From Lojkania enalia (taxonomy: Eukaryota; Ascomycota; Dothideomycetes; Pleosporales), in NCBI GenBank assembly GCA_010094045.1, contig ML986579.1, forward strand, positions 994,206 through 1,058,205: a stretch of 64,000 nucleotides of DNA. Reading direction: 5' to 3'. The translations under genes and the position numbers were made by a program. The first letter of the stretch is position 1. Every line of letters begins with the position of its first letter. The notes under the pieces were generated by a model, which saw only the letters and a program-made list of their open reading frames with translations, made no database searches and was not told where the DNA came from. Positions 10,354 to 22,649 of this stretch are shown piece after piece.

Positions 10354-13300
10354 TCAGTCGTCCTTGATCAAGTATCCTGGCGTAATTGTCCTTTCGCTCT
10401 CACGGTTCCGGATATCTTTCAGGGAAGGTCTGGCATCCCTTGTCCTACTTTCGCTCCGGCTACGTGGTGTGATGGCTACACTGGAGCTTTCATCGGGTTC
10501 ATGCAGCCTTCCATGATCCGCGGGGTCTCCTTCCTGTTCGTGCGCGAGTTTCTGCATATTCTCTTGTGTAAGCGCATGGGTAGGTGGTGCCGTCCCCTGA
10601 CAGCTACTATGGCGGTGAATCTGCGGGTCTGATAGGGCCAGCAGTTTGTCATCTCGTAAACTAGATGCCATCTCCTCGGCTTGGATGCGTCGCAAAGTAC
10701 GGTCGCCATCGGACTCGGAGGATTTGGCCAAGGCCGCATTGCTCTGGAATTGAAGGCGGTCAAGCTCAGCCGTCAGTGCTGGATATGGCGCCGTTGTTTC
10801 AGATTTTACCGGATGCTGAGAGATTTTCGGCTGATCCTGGGGATTTTGGGAAGTTGCGCTGGGGTTTTCCTTCGATGGGGCCAACATGGCTGTGCCGCGC
10901 TGCCGATCACTTTCATTTCCGGAAACGGGCGTCTTGGCAAGCTTTCGCCGACGCTCGACAGCCCACTTGACCAGCGTCTTTTCCAGCAACTTGCCTTTTA
11001 CTGGCTTCGCTAAATAATCCTACACACCTCAGTATCTCCGTTGAAATGTAGGGAAGGGAAAAAAACCACTCACATCCATCCCAGCGTGTTGGCACTTCTC
11101 CCGGTCCCCTTGGATAGCCGAGGCAGTCATGGCTACAATGGGAACATTCCGAACATCGGGCATGTCCTTGAAAGGGGCTTGCGTTCTAATTGCTTGGGTC
11201 GCACTGTATCCATCAAGGATAGGCATCTGACAATATCAGCAAGCGCGATATGCGAGTTTTGAGGGTGCCAAGATACCTGAACATCCATCAGGATGAGCTG
11301 TGGACGTGGATGCGTGGGAGAGGGCTCGCGAGCCAAATAATCTAACGCTTCCTGTCCGTTCCACACGGCGTTGACGGAGAAGTGTAGCTTCTTGATCGTC
11401 TTTAACGCAATTTGTTGATTGATTTGACTGTTTAATAAACATTAACACGACGGTCTTAGGCACCAAATAGAGCGATTGATCCTTAAGACTTACTTGTCCT
11501 CTACCACGAGAATATGAAATTCCTCCCTTTCGTGCTCTGAAAGATTCATCAAGTAGTCCGGGATCACTTGGTTGATGGGAGGGGTAGGTGATAATCTCTC
11601 CACACTTGAATCGCCTCGAACATGAGGTCTCCCTACACTAGCAGTTCCATTATAGAGGTTCGGGGTGAGAGAGGGCGCGTGATCGTCAGAACTACCGCAG
11701 GATACCGACATATCAGACTGCAGTCGATCCGGAATCGAAGCAAGGTCGATCAACGGTGAGCCAGCATCCTGGTATTGGGCTTTGTTAAACGGTATCCAGA
11801 AAGTAGCTATTGTTCCCTGTCCTAACTCCGATTCAAGGCTGATGTCTCCACGCATAAGCTGGACCAAGTTTTTTGATATTGTTAGACCGAGTCCAGTACC
11901 GCCAAACCTACGAGCAGTGGACGAGTCTGCTTGACTGAAAGGCTGGAACAACCTTTTTCGAACCTCCTCTTCAATCCCGATACCTGTGTCTCGGACGACA
12001 AAGTTAAGTGTAACTGTGTTCCGAGCCTCGCTGGCGATCGACACCGCCAAACTAACAGTGCCTTCGGAGGTAAATTTGATACTATTTGTGAGCAGGTTCG
12101 TCAATATCTGTCGTAGTCGGCCAGGATCCCCCATAACCCTTAGATCTCGTTCAACCTCAGGCTGGATAAAGCTTTCATAGGCGATGTTCTTGCGCTGCGC
12201 AGCGAACGACATCATCTTACTAACGTCACGAAGGACCACGCTGATACTGAACTGAACCTCCTCTACGTCTAGCCTCCCGGATTCGACTTTAGAGAAGTCC
12301 AGGATGTCGTTGATCACAGTCAGGAGGCCGTTTGCTGATCGCTGAATGTTTTCCGCGCATTCCTTCTGTTCCTCGTCCAAATTCGTGTCCAGGAGCAGCT
12401 CACTCATTCCAATAACCCCAGCAATAGGTGTACGTATTTCATGGGACATATTCGCAAGGAACTGCGATTTCATCCTAGAAGCCTCCTTCGCTGCAGCCGC
12501 GTTCGCAAGTAACCGGGCATTCTCTTTCTCTTGCTCCATCAGCCGTATCTCCCGATTCCTCAAATCCGTGACGTCCATTGAGACTCCAATAACTCCGTCG
12601 ATATACGCCTCGCCCTCTACTCCACCTACTCGAGAACTGCTCCATAAAGGGACCAAGCGGGTTCGATAGTAGCGGTCTTCTTGAACTATTGATTAGAAAA
12701 TATGTTAGCAGGCTTCCGGATGAGAAGGCAAAGTAAAGGGGAGTATACTACGACGGCTTGCTTAGGCGATACCATTGGTGGATACAAACTCAACGGAGTC
12801 TGTATCACCATCGAAGCAGCATATCGCAAAAGGTGTACTAGAGCTAGCCGAAGGGAATCTAAACGGGGAGTTAAGTACCATATTTTTCCACGATCTCGTC
12901 CGTTGCATGGCCTTCAAGGATTTCTTGGATTGGTCGCTTCCATCGCTCGATTTCAGGCCCGTCATTCTGATTCGCGAGGAATTTGTAGATATTCTGTCCA
13001 ATTGCCTTCCCACTCTGAGCGTCCTTCCATTTCATGTCTCCCTCATATAGAACCAACTCGGAGTTCTTGTTCACTGCCCAGAGAGTAACCCGCGCGTGCT
13101 CAACGACACGAAGTAGCTGTGCCTTAGTCTGGCGGGCCTCCTGCCGGGCTACTACCAGGTCGTGTATGTCAGTGCAAGTTCCGAACCACTTTATTATGAG
13201 GCCGTCATCACCATAGAACGGTACTGCCCGGCCCAACATCCAACGCCATTCCCCATCACGACGCTGACATCTATATTCGGTGTTATATTCCTCTCCAGTC

Positions 13301-14953
13301 CGGAGGGAAAGCTGCCAGCGAGGGACTGTGGCCATCATATCCTCTGGATGAAAAGGCAGTTTCCACCCTTCTCCCATCGATTTCTCCGGCGTTAGACCTG
13401 TATAGTCATACCATCTCTGACTGAACCAGTCATGCATGCCATCTGGGGTTGTAGTCCACACCATAGGCGGCATGAAATTTGCTATAAGTTCGAATTGCCT
13501 CTCGGTTTCCTCGATTTGGGCCGCTATCTTGGAAGTATACTCGGTAACATCCTTAAAAACAACTATGCCACCAAGGAATTCGCCAGTGACATCATGTAGG
13601 ACGGTCTCGCCTGTGACATCGAATACGACTTCGGCACCCGAATTGGGATCACGCATACCGATGCGGCGACCATCGAACCGCTGCCTTGTACGACAAAGTT
13701 CAATAATGGGAAATTCATCCAATGCAAGTTCCCTCTTGAAGTCCTCAGTATAGAGCGTATATTGAGAAAGAAACGCTCGCTGATCGCCAGATAAGTTTTT
13801 GGCTTCTTTATCCATGAACCGTAGTAACGCCTTGTTGGGAAGCCCAAATTGCTCATCCTTCCACATAGCATACGCTGGCATGTTGATAGAATTCAGGATA
13901 GCATCCTTCAATTGAGTAGCCTTCATAAAAATTGAAGCAGATGAGGAAATGTCGGTTTTAGCCCTCAACGGCGGTCCACGCGGTGGGAATTCGGGTTGCT
14001 GAAATATGGGTGTCACTCCCTTAGACGCAGAGTTCGAGCCAGTCCCTGGCCGAGGAACAAAAGAGGAGGAACTAGATCCCGAGCCACGGGACTTGTCTAG
14101 ACTATATCCCGTGCTCGTCCTCGTCACGATCCGACCAGTCGGGCGGGCATTGGACGCGTTGTCCATCAGAGTCGCACTTGTAAAAGTCAAAGTGTAGTAA
14201 CGTGTCTCTTCAATATTCCATACTGAAATGATCATGGTCGCCTGAAGAGCATCATGGTATGAAGTTTTATGATGTCCCGATGCCTTCTTCGTAGTCCCCC
14301 GACCCATTGGCGCGATCAGCACGTCGACTGAAACATCGTGAACTGTAGTTTTGGCAAGATTTGAACTACTCAGCCTCGGTAGCGCATGCTCCGAGTCCAA
14401 TCCCGCCGGCTCACTTGCAGCACTGGTTGCTGTGGGCGTGCTACTACCGTTTTCCGAACCCAGTGGATTGTCACCATCACCCTCGTGGTCGACCATAGCA
14501 AACGACGAGTCTTCAACAATGGAATCTAGAAAGTCCTGCAGGCCAGTTAATGACCACACTCAAGTTACTCAAATCTTGAAAGCGACAAACCTCCCATGAC
14601 ACCATAACCGGTAACCCGTTTTGCAGGATGTCAATCCCTAGTTCTACAACACTCTTGCCTTGGAGAGCCTGCGTAACAGAAAGGCCTTCGCTGACTGTGC
14701 TTTCGAAATCGATCCCAAGTAACCGACCAAGCGCTTCGTTGGCAAGGGCCACTGTCTTCATGGAAGATAGAACTAGCAGAGGGATAGGCAAGTATTGCAT
14801 TGCTATGAGAGCGGCGGTTGTGGTAGAGGGCGGCGACGGCAAATGAATAGGAATGGAATCGCTGCTAGATATCGAGCCAGGCGAAGCGTCGGACACTGAT
14901 GTGCTACCTAGCAAGTTGAAATATCCGCTATTGGCGGTACCACCTTGAGCCAT
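10354..14953 (-). CDS. Hybrid sensor histidine kinase with PAS repeats and receiver domain
   Basis: Six exons (14591-14953, 12879-14535, 11494-12685, 11277-11427, 11074-11226, 10354-11019) give 1393 residues. It senses an unknown signal and relays phosphate His to Asp, presumably on to a separate phosphotransfer protein. Order: PAS-like region (about 50-120); PAS (332-453); PAS with PAC motif (468-578); fourth PAS-like (from 594); HisKA with SQFLANMSHEIRTP, His755; HATPase with NSIKF, DTGIGI and GGTGLGL; receiver with VVEDNQINQQ, LILMDVQMP (Asp1119), MTAS and the YLAKPV lysine; Ser/Gln-rich tail. The receiver is built from four exons whose joins restore each conserved motif. The 193-nt intron at 12686-12878 is the least certain; it restores a plausible PAS end (YVQEDRYYRTRLVPLW). 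No membrane segment is seen, so it is likely cytosolic. The N-terminal PAS resembles Fos-1/TcsA of Aspergillus, tentatively. Confidence 0.88.
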
Positions 14954-17219
14954 TGTGCCCCTCAAGTTAGATCAGAGACTAAGGTCGTTTATTTAGCTAC
15001 GACATCGACATCCAAGACCTGGAACTCAAGTCGTGCTCAGCATACAATAATAGACCAAGGTTGCCGTGATGGTCGCCGATGCCTTCGCGAACGGTTTGAA
15101 CTTTCAGACAGCCTGCAGCGCGAATAGATTGTTGAGAGAACTAGGCGTTGAGGTTGAGGTACTACGAAGAAAGCACGGTGGCGCGAATCCTATGAAGGAG
15201 GTCCACTACCACTCCTAAGGACAAAGGAAAGCGGTGGATTGGCACTGTCAGGCAGTCTTCGAATCCGCTTGAATAGGCCAGCCACCTTCGAGTCCAATCA
15301 AATCGATAGAAATCGCAGAGAAACTCTCGGAACACACCATGTGAAACAACCCGTGGACACCTTTGTATACGCTATGATCTTTTGGCAAGCGGTACCATAG
15401 GCGCCTAGACTCCTAACGAGGAAACGCAAAACGAACGTGGTAAAGTGCCCAAAGAGGACGTCGCTAATATCCAGATCGCTTTGGAGGAAAGTCGTGAGTA
15501 GAAAGGATATATAGGAACGACGCAGAATCTTCCGGATTGATTGATGGCCCAGTGTTGTGGGATGTATTGGCCAGCCTTGATGCGGATAGCGTCGATTGAG
15601 CGATTGTTCTAGACTCCGGGCTCGATCTTGGCCGAGTTCGCAGTTGCTCAACCAAGTACAAGGGTATATCACATCTGGACATAGTATCTGGTTGAAAACG
15701 GCTACTAGAGAGGGGATGACAATGTGCTTTTACGCCGGTGCAGCTTCTAAGAGAAGTTCAGAAGAATTAGGGTGTGTTGTGGGCTGAGAGGGGCGATCGT
15801 GCAGCTGGCCGAAAACAGTTCCAGAAATGCGGCGATATATGACGTTGCTGGGACAGTGGAAGTGCCTTGTCGGTAGAAGCCTGCGACCACCGGCCGACTA
15901 CTAGCGTCCTGGTATCGTTGGACACCACCCTGGACATCACAATTCGATAGTTCAGAGATGGTTCGTTGTCAAGCGGCGCAGAAGTAGACAAAGGTACCTT
16001 TAAGAATCCTCCAAGGTGTCGGAATGACCTTGGTCGATCGTTCGTCGATCAGTCCGGCGTGCTGTAGGCATACATGATCTCTTATGTTTTCTTGAAATAG
16101 TTCTAGTCCCCTCCAAAGAAACCTGGATGTAACGGCTAGCAATGCCTGTGGAAAGCGCCCGCTTTTGGGTTCGTCGCAAAACTTGTTATGGCCGTCCTGT
16201 TATTTAGATCGAGCAGCGTGTGTGAAGTGTGATGGCTACATCCCTGCTCGAATGTCTGCGGATCGGGGATTATGACGAGAGATCATGAAAGGTCCCCACG
16301 TGTTCGCTTGGTCCGCTAAATGAAGTTTAGTCGGGTTCGAGACGGATGCCTTTGCTATCCCAGCAAGAGGAGAATGCCAATCTAGGGAAGGCTGGTGTAG
16401 CCGTCTTTCATGTACAGGACAAGTCACGGAAATAAGCTGCCTGTATTCGGATGCCCTTCGGGAGCTCTAAGAATTGGAATATTAATTATCTATCGTGTGT
16501 AGCGTCGCTCCGTTTCCGAAATCCGCTTTAATTGTCGCTCTCGGTATAATATTCTGTAATCATAGCGTAGTAATCGCATAATACATACATTCCATTTCCC
16601 GGTGTTTTCTCCTCACACTCTAACATATGAATAGTCATAGAGTAAACATAGAGGAACGTATATCAATAGAATATTTACATCTATATAAGAATGGCAATCA
16701 AATAGTCCTAATTAGATGTTTACTCTGTCGGTTGTATTCTTAAAGCGTTGTGTCGAAGAGCATACAAGGAGCCCCGTCTTGCCGGGTAAGTGATATGGTT
16801 CGGCACGAAGCAATGGATCAAAGAAGTATGGTATTGTTGTTCTTCTTCTCTAGCGCTCAAGCTACCCTATATAGTATCGCTGCCAAGCCCGCTAGCCAGC
16901 GGCAGGTTCCGTACCAGTAAGTTAGTAAGACTGAAATTTAGAATAGGTTTAGAAATAGTAGCTTTAAAATGAGCAGCTGAAGAAAGAGTAGCCTTACAGT
17001 AATGCATAATTGATACCTGCTTCTCTCATAGCCGATCTAATATTATTACCCTTGACATACGCTCATGTAGCATACCCCGGATCTATAGGGACTCTTCATC
17101 ACGTGAGCCTTGGCACAACGAACATCGGAGCTTAGCGTATACTTAGGTGAGTAGTTACACATCTGTCCATCTCAGAAGCAACCGCTCTAACAACCTACAC
17201 TCTACCCCTAGCCCTTAAA
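14954..17219. other. Divergent intergenic region between histidine kinase and YOS1
   Basis: About 2.3 kb. The half next to the kinase gene is of ordinary composition and presumably holds its promoter and leader. About 16440-17010 is AT-rich with many short T/A runs and no long open frame; it looks like relaxed or decayed sequence. The last 200 bp, C/T-rich just before the YOS1 start, should be the YOS1 promoter and leader. Confidence 0.5.
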
Positions 17220-17712
17220 ATGGTCCTCTTTGGCCTCGGCGGCCTCCTCTATGGTATCCCACCGCCAACGCTATAAGCCTCATAAACCCCATTACTCTTA
17301 TATCTGACCATTCCATCCAGTCTCTGTTCTCCTCATAAACGCAATCGCCATCCTCTCCGAAGATCGCTTCCTCGCGCGCAGTACGGCCCCAACCATTCGT
17401 CCCTCTCCCAAATTCCCTAAATAGGCTAATTATGAGTGTATATATAGTTGGCTGGACGGCGAACGCAGACCCGGGCTTCGGCGGCGCACGCGACGACGCG
17501 AGTATAAAAGCGCGGCTAGTTAATTTGGTGTCTTCGGTTCGGACGCTGATGCGGAGTATGTATATCTAGTTTCCCTTATACCGTCGTGCTCTTCTCATTG
17601 TTGGGTGTTGGCGCTTTAGAATAGTGTTGTGAAGGAAGACTGACGGGTGGGAATAGTACCGCTCATGTTCATAAACACGCTTATTATTGTGTATCAATTG
17701 ATTCTAGGATGA
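17220..17712 (+). CDS. yos1: YOS1, COPII-vesicle protein of the Yip1-Yif1 complex
   Basis: Four short exons, 17220-17253, 17321-17380, 17448-17555 and 17657-17712, give 85 residues, the size of yeast Yos1. The protein reads MVLFGLGGLLYVSVLLINA, then IAILSEDRFLARIGW, a polar middle (NADPGFGGARDDASIKARL), VNLVSSVRTLMRIPL and MFINTLIIVYQLILG at the C-terminus. Yos1 (IER3IP1 in animals) is a small membrane protein needed for ER-to-Golgi transport. Two hydrophobic segments, at residues 5-22 and 66-84, match the family. All three introns are phase 1 with GT...AG ends; introns 1 and 3 contain CTGAC branch-like motifs. Exon 2 alone reads into an early stop if intron 2 is kept. The gene has no long ORF, so it would be missed by ORF length. 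Assignment is strong because all exon joins rebuild the conserved protein. Confidence 0.93.
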
Positions 17713-18359
17713 TGGATGAAAGGAGGGTCGCGAATGGATAATGGCTGCACATAGAGCGTGGTTTTTCGAGCTACGGATACGAGCGTGAGGATGCTGAAGT
17801 GGATACCCTGTTGACGCAAGGAATGCATGGACGGGTTCCATTGTCGATAAGCAACGTATGGCCAGCGCGATAGGGCTACAATGATACCCATATACCAGCA
17901 CACCGCGCCAAATTCGTAGATATATCACGGTATGCGCTAGTGAAAATGACGAAGGGGAACGAGACAATGATATGATGGTTATGGCTCGTCATGGTCAAAA
18001 GTGAACTTTGCGTACTACATGCATAGTAATGCCTCGGTATCCACAGTAAACGCCTCTCTTAAATGCACACACGCTTCAAAATGCGCTAACACGCATGTCG
18101 CCGCTCCTATTCGGAGCTTCAACTGCCCATGCCTCATGCTAAAATATAACCATGTACATCCAAACAAAAGCAAGATATCCAGAGATACGCTTCCGACAGC
18201 CTACTTTTTCTCGTAGCTTGCGGGAGGAAAAGGTTATGCACAGATCCGCCCCCAAATGTACAAACGGCAGGTATATAAGGTTGCTATTAAGATTTCGAAT
18301 TTGTGGCGTAATGGCCGTTGATCGTGGTTGGGGTTTCCGCGCTTGAGTTGGATGTGGGC
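17713..18359. other. Intergenic region between convergent YOS1 and creB
   Basis: About 650 bp of 3' flanks. I see no gene or repeat in it. Confidence 0.6.
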
Positions 18360-20776
18360 TTATAGGTGAAACGTCGACTTCTTCCTACCTAGGCTGAACC
18401 GGTTTTTGGATTTCTCCTTCTCCGGCTTATCAGAAGTGTCCGCAGCCGTCCCATTCTCTCCATCTGCGCTAGGAGTCGTAGGCGGGTCGTGCTCCGAATC
18501 TTTCGTTCCTTCATGCCTATCCTTTGATGGCCAGAACTTTGGTTTGTGTCGTATGCTCATGCTGCTGTGCCTGAACCTACTTAATCCGCCTTTGCTTGTT
18601 GTACCGTTCTCTCCCTCAACAGCGTTTTCTTTCCTTCGTCTATCATCCTCGAGCTTGGATGCTTTGCTTGCTGCAAGAGCTGCCTTTAGCTCATCCTCCT
18701 GCTTTTTGTAGTTCTCCCGCCGCTTCAACTCCATCTCTTTCCGCTTCTGCTTAGCCTGCTTCTCGAGTTCCTTGTCTGCTGCCTTTTTCTCTTTCTCCGC
18801 CTTGGCTTTTTCCTCCTTCTCTTTCTTAGACTGGACGTTGCTTCTTCGCGGGCTCAGTATAGGGATACTCGTCACAATGTTTTCTAACGGTGTATGCTCG
18901 GTGTGAAGTAGTGGCGCTGTTGCAGCATGATTCAAGTTGGCTAACGGTTCGTCGACCTCAACTGTAGGCGTTGTAGCGTGCTGAAGAGGATGCCCGTTTA
19001 CAGCACCATTCTGTTTGGTGGGTGAGAGGGCGAGGGATTCCTGCTGGGCCGTTGTAACACTACTAGCGGCGGCGGCACCCTCGGCTTCTTGCTCCTTCTG
19101 CATGGCTTCCTCCGTCGTTTCTCGGTAAAACAGGACATAGGCACAAGCAAGGACATTATCGCCACCAAAAAAATTCCTCACATAGGACTTGTCGACGGGC
19201 TCTACCATTTCGTCGTCGAAAAGTAACCATCCTCTATCCTGCGTCTTGATGATTGATACATAATGGCCATGGTAAGGACCACCGCCGATGTGCACAACCA
19301 CCGCATACAGTTCGTAGAGCCTATCGGGGTCTTCGGCGTCGTCTGTCGTGTTGAACAGGCGAAGATAATAGGGGTACATGACTCGGTGGAAAAGTTTCTG
19401 TAATCGTTGTAAGTCTTCTGTGTATTTAAACCTCTTCAAATGAAGGGCTAGAATTTTTGGTAAGCGCTTGATCTTCATCCTCTTCTCGGCCTCCTGAAGT
19501 CCTCCGCAATTGTCGCAGTGGAATTTGTTGCGTTCACAAAGCATTTCTTCCTCGGAAAACTTCCGAAGACAGCTAGTCACTGATGAGTGCTGCTCCAAGT
19601 CCACGGATAGGTCTAAGAATGCTTCGTCTCGATGCGAGGTGTTTTCGCATGTAAGACACCGAGTCTCTGATGTCAATGTGCCCTCGAATAGTTCATGAAC
19701 CCACCCAGTGTTAATTGACGCAATGGATGCGATTGATGATGGTTTATCCGGGATTACGGCTCCTGATGTAGTGGTGAGGCCATTCGTCTCCTGATCCGTA
19801 TGACCGTCTACTTTCCGTTGCTTCGCGAATTGTTCAACGTTCTCCACAACCTCGTTGAGCAAAAGATTCAAGAACTCGTGTGCGTCCTGATGCATCGGTG
19901 TTCGGAACATTTCGTTCTCCCGGCGTAGAATCTCCAAGAATTTGTGGGGACTGACAACGCCGGTCCGCGACCTGTGGGCTATGATGGCCTCGAATATGTC
20001 CTTTAGGGAAGTGAAGAGAGACTCTGACATGCCGTATGATTTCGAATTCTCATAATCCATAGTCAACACCGGTCCTGCTGCTATTGCCATCTTCTTCTTA
20101 TATTCTGGAGAGTCCTTGTTGTCCTCGGGCTTAGTCCCCGGCTGCCCTGTGGTGGCGCCGGGGCTCGTGACCGGTTTTCTTGCTCCACTTGGGCTTGACA
20201 TAGAATTCCTGCCCTTGGGCGATAGAGCCGAGTTCTGCCCATTTGCGAGAGGCGATATGTCGGTGTTTAGCTTCGGCAGGGGGGTTTGCGTAGGGCGCTC
20301 GAGGGCTTCGGGCGGGGATCTAGAAGGGAAGTTTATGACGAGATCTCGGAATGGCACCGAGTAGTAGAGACACTGTACGATCGAGTTGCAGTAGCTGGCA
20401 TGCGATGTGAGCACTGTTTCATATCCGTGTGTGTGTGAGGGGTTCGCCGTACCATGTGCTTCCGAACTGTTTCGATTCAGGCAGTTAGCTAGCAGACTCG
20501 GGACGCTGTCGGGGCAATTGCGAGAGTACATACGTTTTCGAACCCGAAGAACTTGTCGCTGCCGTCGGCGCGTATTGGGCCGGCATCGAGGAGGAGCTTC
20601 TCGAGCGGCGTCGGCTGCGGCGCGTTGGGGTCCTTCTTCGCGGGCGGGTTGCTTGATGCTGGGCTCGCCGGACTCTATGTCGCCGCGCAGGTCAGCCATT
20701 GTAACACGGCGCAAGGCGCAAGACGTGCGGGAGCACTCACCGTGCCCGGCTTGAATCGTCCGAAGAAGGAGCTCAT
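18360..20776 (-). CDS. creB: CreB-type ubiquitin carboxyl-terminal hydrolase
   Basis: Four exons (20741-20776, 20534-20674, 20453-20466, 18360-20394) give 741 residues, close to CreB of Aspergillus. CreB is a USP-family deubiquitinase, acting with the WD40 protein CreC in carbon catabolite repression. The protein starts [12 protein letters not shown]; a linker ends in [11 protein letters not shown]; exon 3 is a 14-nt microexon that, with its neighbours, makes the Cys box [17 protein letters not shown] (catalytic Cys64). The His box is [12 protein letters not shown] (His441), with [11 protein letters not shown] before it and GWLLFDDE after. Zinc-binding pairs CLTC and CDNC lie at 310-313 and 357-360. 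After about residue 500 the tail is variable, with a charged Lys/Glu coiled coil (about 595-665), as in CreB. Introns are 66, 67 and 58 nt. Models that skip the microexon would lose the nucleophile and start in the wrong frame. Confidence 0.93.
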
Positions 20777-22649
20777 GGTGGTGGACGGCGGGCGGGAGGC
20801 CGGCGCTGCAGTGGGGGGTGCGAAGGGTGCGGGAGGCGGACGACCATGCGTCGATGCGGCGATGCGATGCTATGTAGGAACGGAATCAGAACCTCGAGCT
20901 GGAGCAGCGGCGGCGGCGGCGGGCGGCGGGCGGGTCCCCAGGTGGCGACGGATGGCCTTCTGCAGCATGGGGAAAAGACGACGGAGGTGAATTGGAGGCG
21001 CGGAAGAAGGCTGGCTGGTGCGGTGTCCCCAGCGGGCTTGGGCAGTGCCAATGTGCTAATTATACCGGCGCGAGGTGTTGCGCGCCGTTCTGTTTCGGAA
21101 GGCCGAGACGCAACTGGACGAGGCGAACCAGGCCAGCGGGCGTCCCAGACGGCGGATGGTGGGCTGGATAAGGTCCCACCACGAGGTGACCGACCGCGTG
21201 GGGCTTTGGCTTCGCGGTGCCTGTCCTGTCCTGTCCTGTCCTGTCCTGTCCTGTCCTGTCCCGTTCTGCCCCATCCCGTCCAGGTGTGCCTGTCTGTGTC
21301 TGTGCCTTTCCGTTCTTCACCCACGGCTCCTCGCGAACAGGCATCGTTCACAGCTCACCCCTCACCACCCACCATCCACCACCACCGCTGCCGTCTCCAC
21401 AGCTGCGCTCCCCGCATATCCATACAGCTCACCGCCCGGCGCCCAGTGCGGGGACATCACCAACAACGGCTCGACTGCACAAGCGCGTCGGCGTCTGCGC
21501 AGCACTGCATGCTTCGAGAACAGCGTTGCAACATGGATACGAGCCTGAACACCCACCTTCCATGCACGCGTTCCACCACCCTGCTTCCAGAATCAAGATT
21601 TCGCACAAGCAATCGTGGCGCCAGTCTTGCTTTCGTTGGCTGGAACGACGCCGCTGGCCGGCCACACTTCATGCGGTAGCGCGGCGCGGGCGCTCCGGGG
21701 CAGGCAACCCTAGCAGTCAGTCCTAAGGCATCCGCACCAGCGAGCAATCCAGTCTATCCCCCGTGGCTTCATCTCAACTCTCTCTGCAACGGTAGCGGCC
21801 GTGTTCACTACTGGCCTGCCACCTTTGCACGTTTCTGCATGCGTTTACAAGGGTCTCGTGATCTCATCATCAAACACTCTCGACTACATACTAATTACTC
21901 TTGTTCGGAATTAGCCGTGCCATACGTGGGAACAACCAGGCAAGGCAGTCGGCACATCTGCCATGTAACCCGCTTCCTGCTTAGCTCCTTGGAGTAAACG
22001 CATGAGCCGACTACCGCAGGATACTATCTAGGTTGTAACCTAAGCCCGTGTGACGATAAGCCTGGACTGCACCTCAAGGCGTTTGGCAGTAGCCGAGATA
22101 CCTAATCATCTTTCTTTTCTTCCTGGCAACCCTTAGTACCTGCTCAGGCCTTAGCTAATAACCTGCGAATTCCCAGTAATCGAAATCCACAATCGATTCT
22201 TACGATGACAACGCGTTAGCTTTACATCCTGAAGCCGGCAAAATTCCGTGAGGCAATGACATGCAACTTGTGACAACGGCCGAGCATAAATGCTTGCAAA
22301 TAACGGCCTTATTTTGCTAGATACTATTCTTGCTGGAAATTGGCACTATACATGCAGTATGGGAGAACACTGGCCGCTTTGCCATCTCTAGTATCTTGAA
22401 CGTATTTAAGAGTAAGTGGGTGCTCGATGAAACTGCAAAGGGCTCCCCGCCCACGAAATCCGCATTAAACCAAAACGCCAGCCCGATCCCTCTCGTCCGA
22501 ACGTGGACTGAATGATTAAGTGGTGGAACATACCGACCGATGCTGTGTGAAGAACGAATAGAAGAGTCCTGACGCCGCCAATAAATGCTTATGCTGCGTA
22601 GGGTATGCAGATAGATAGAGGAATAGGAATGAAAGGGGTATAAGATGAA
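20777..22649. other. Intergenic region upstream of creB
   Basis: About 1.9 kb holding the creB promoter and leader and the 3' flank of the demethylase gene. The creB-proximal part is GC-rich with a (CTGTC)8 repeat. Long frames here are read through GC-rich simple sequence and show no domain. I see no gene. Confidence 0.55.
21221..21260 (+). repeat. (CTGTC)8 pentanucleotide repeat
   Basis: Eight perfect CTGTC units, followed by degenerate CCGTTCTGCC. It lies about 450 bp upstream of the creB start codon. Confidence 0.95.

Noticed and set aside
20846..21679. 277-codon plus-strand frame opposite and upstream of creB
   Set aside because: It runs through GC-rich simple sequence including (CTGTC)8, has no domain, and covers the creB promoter.
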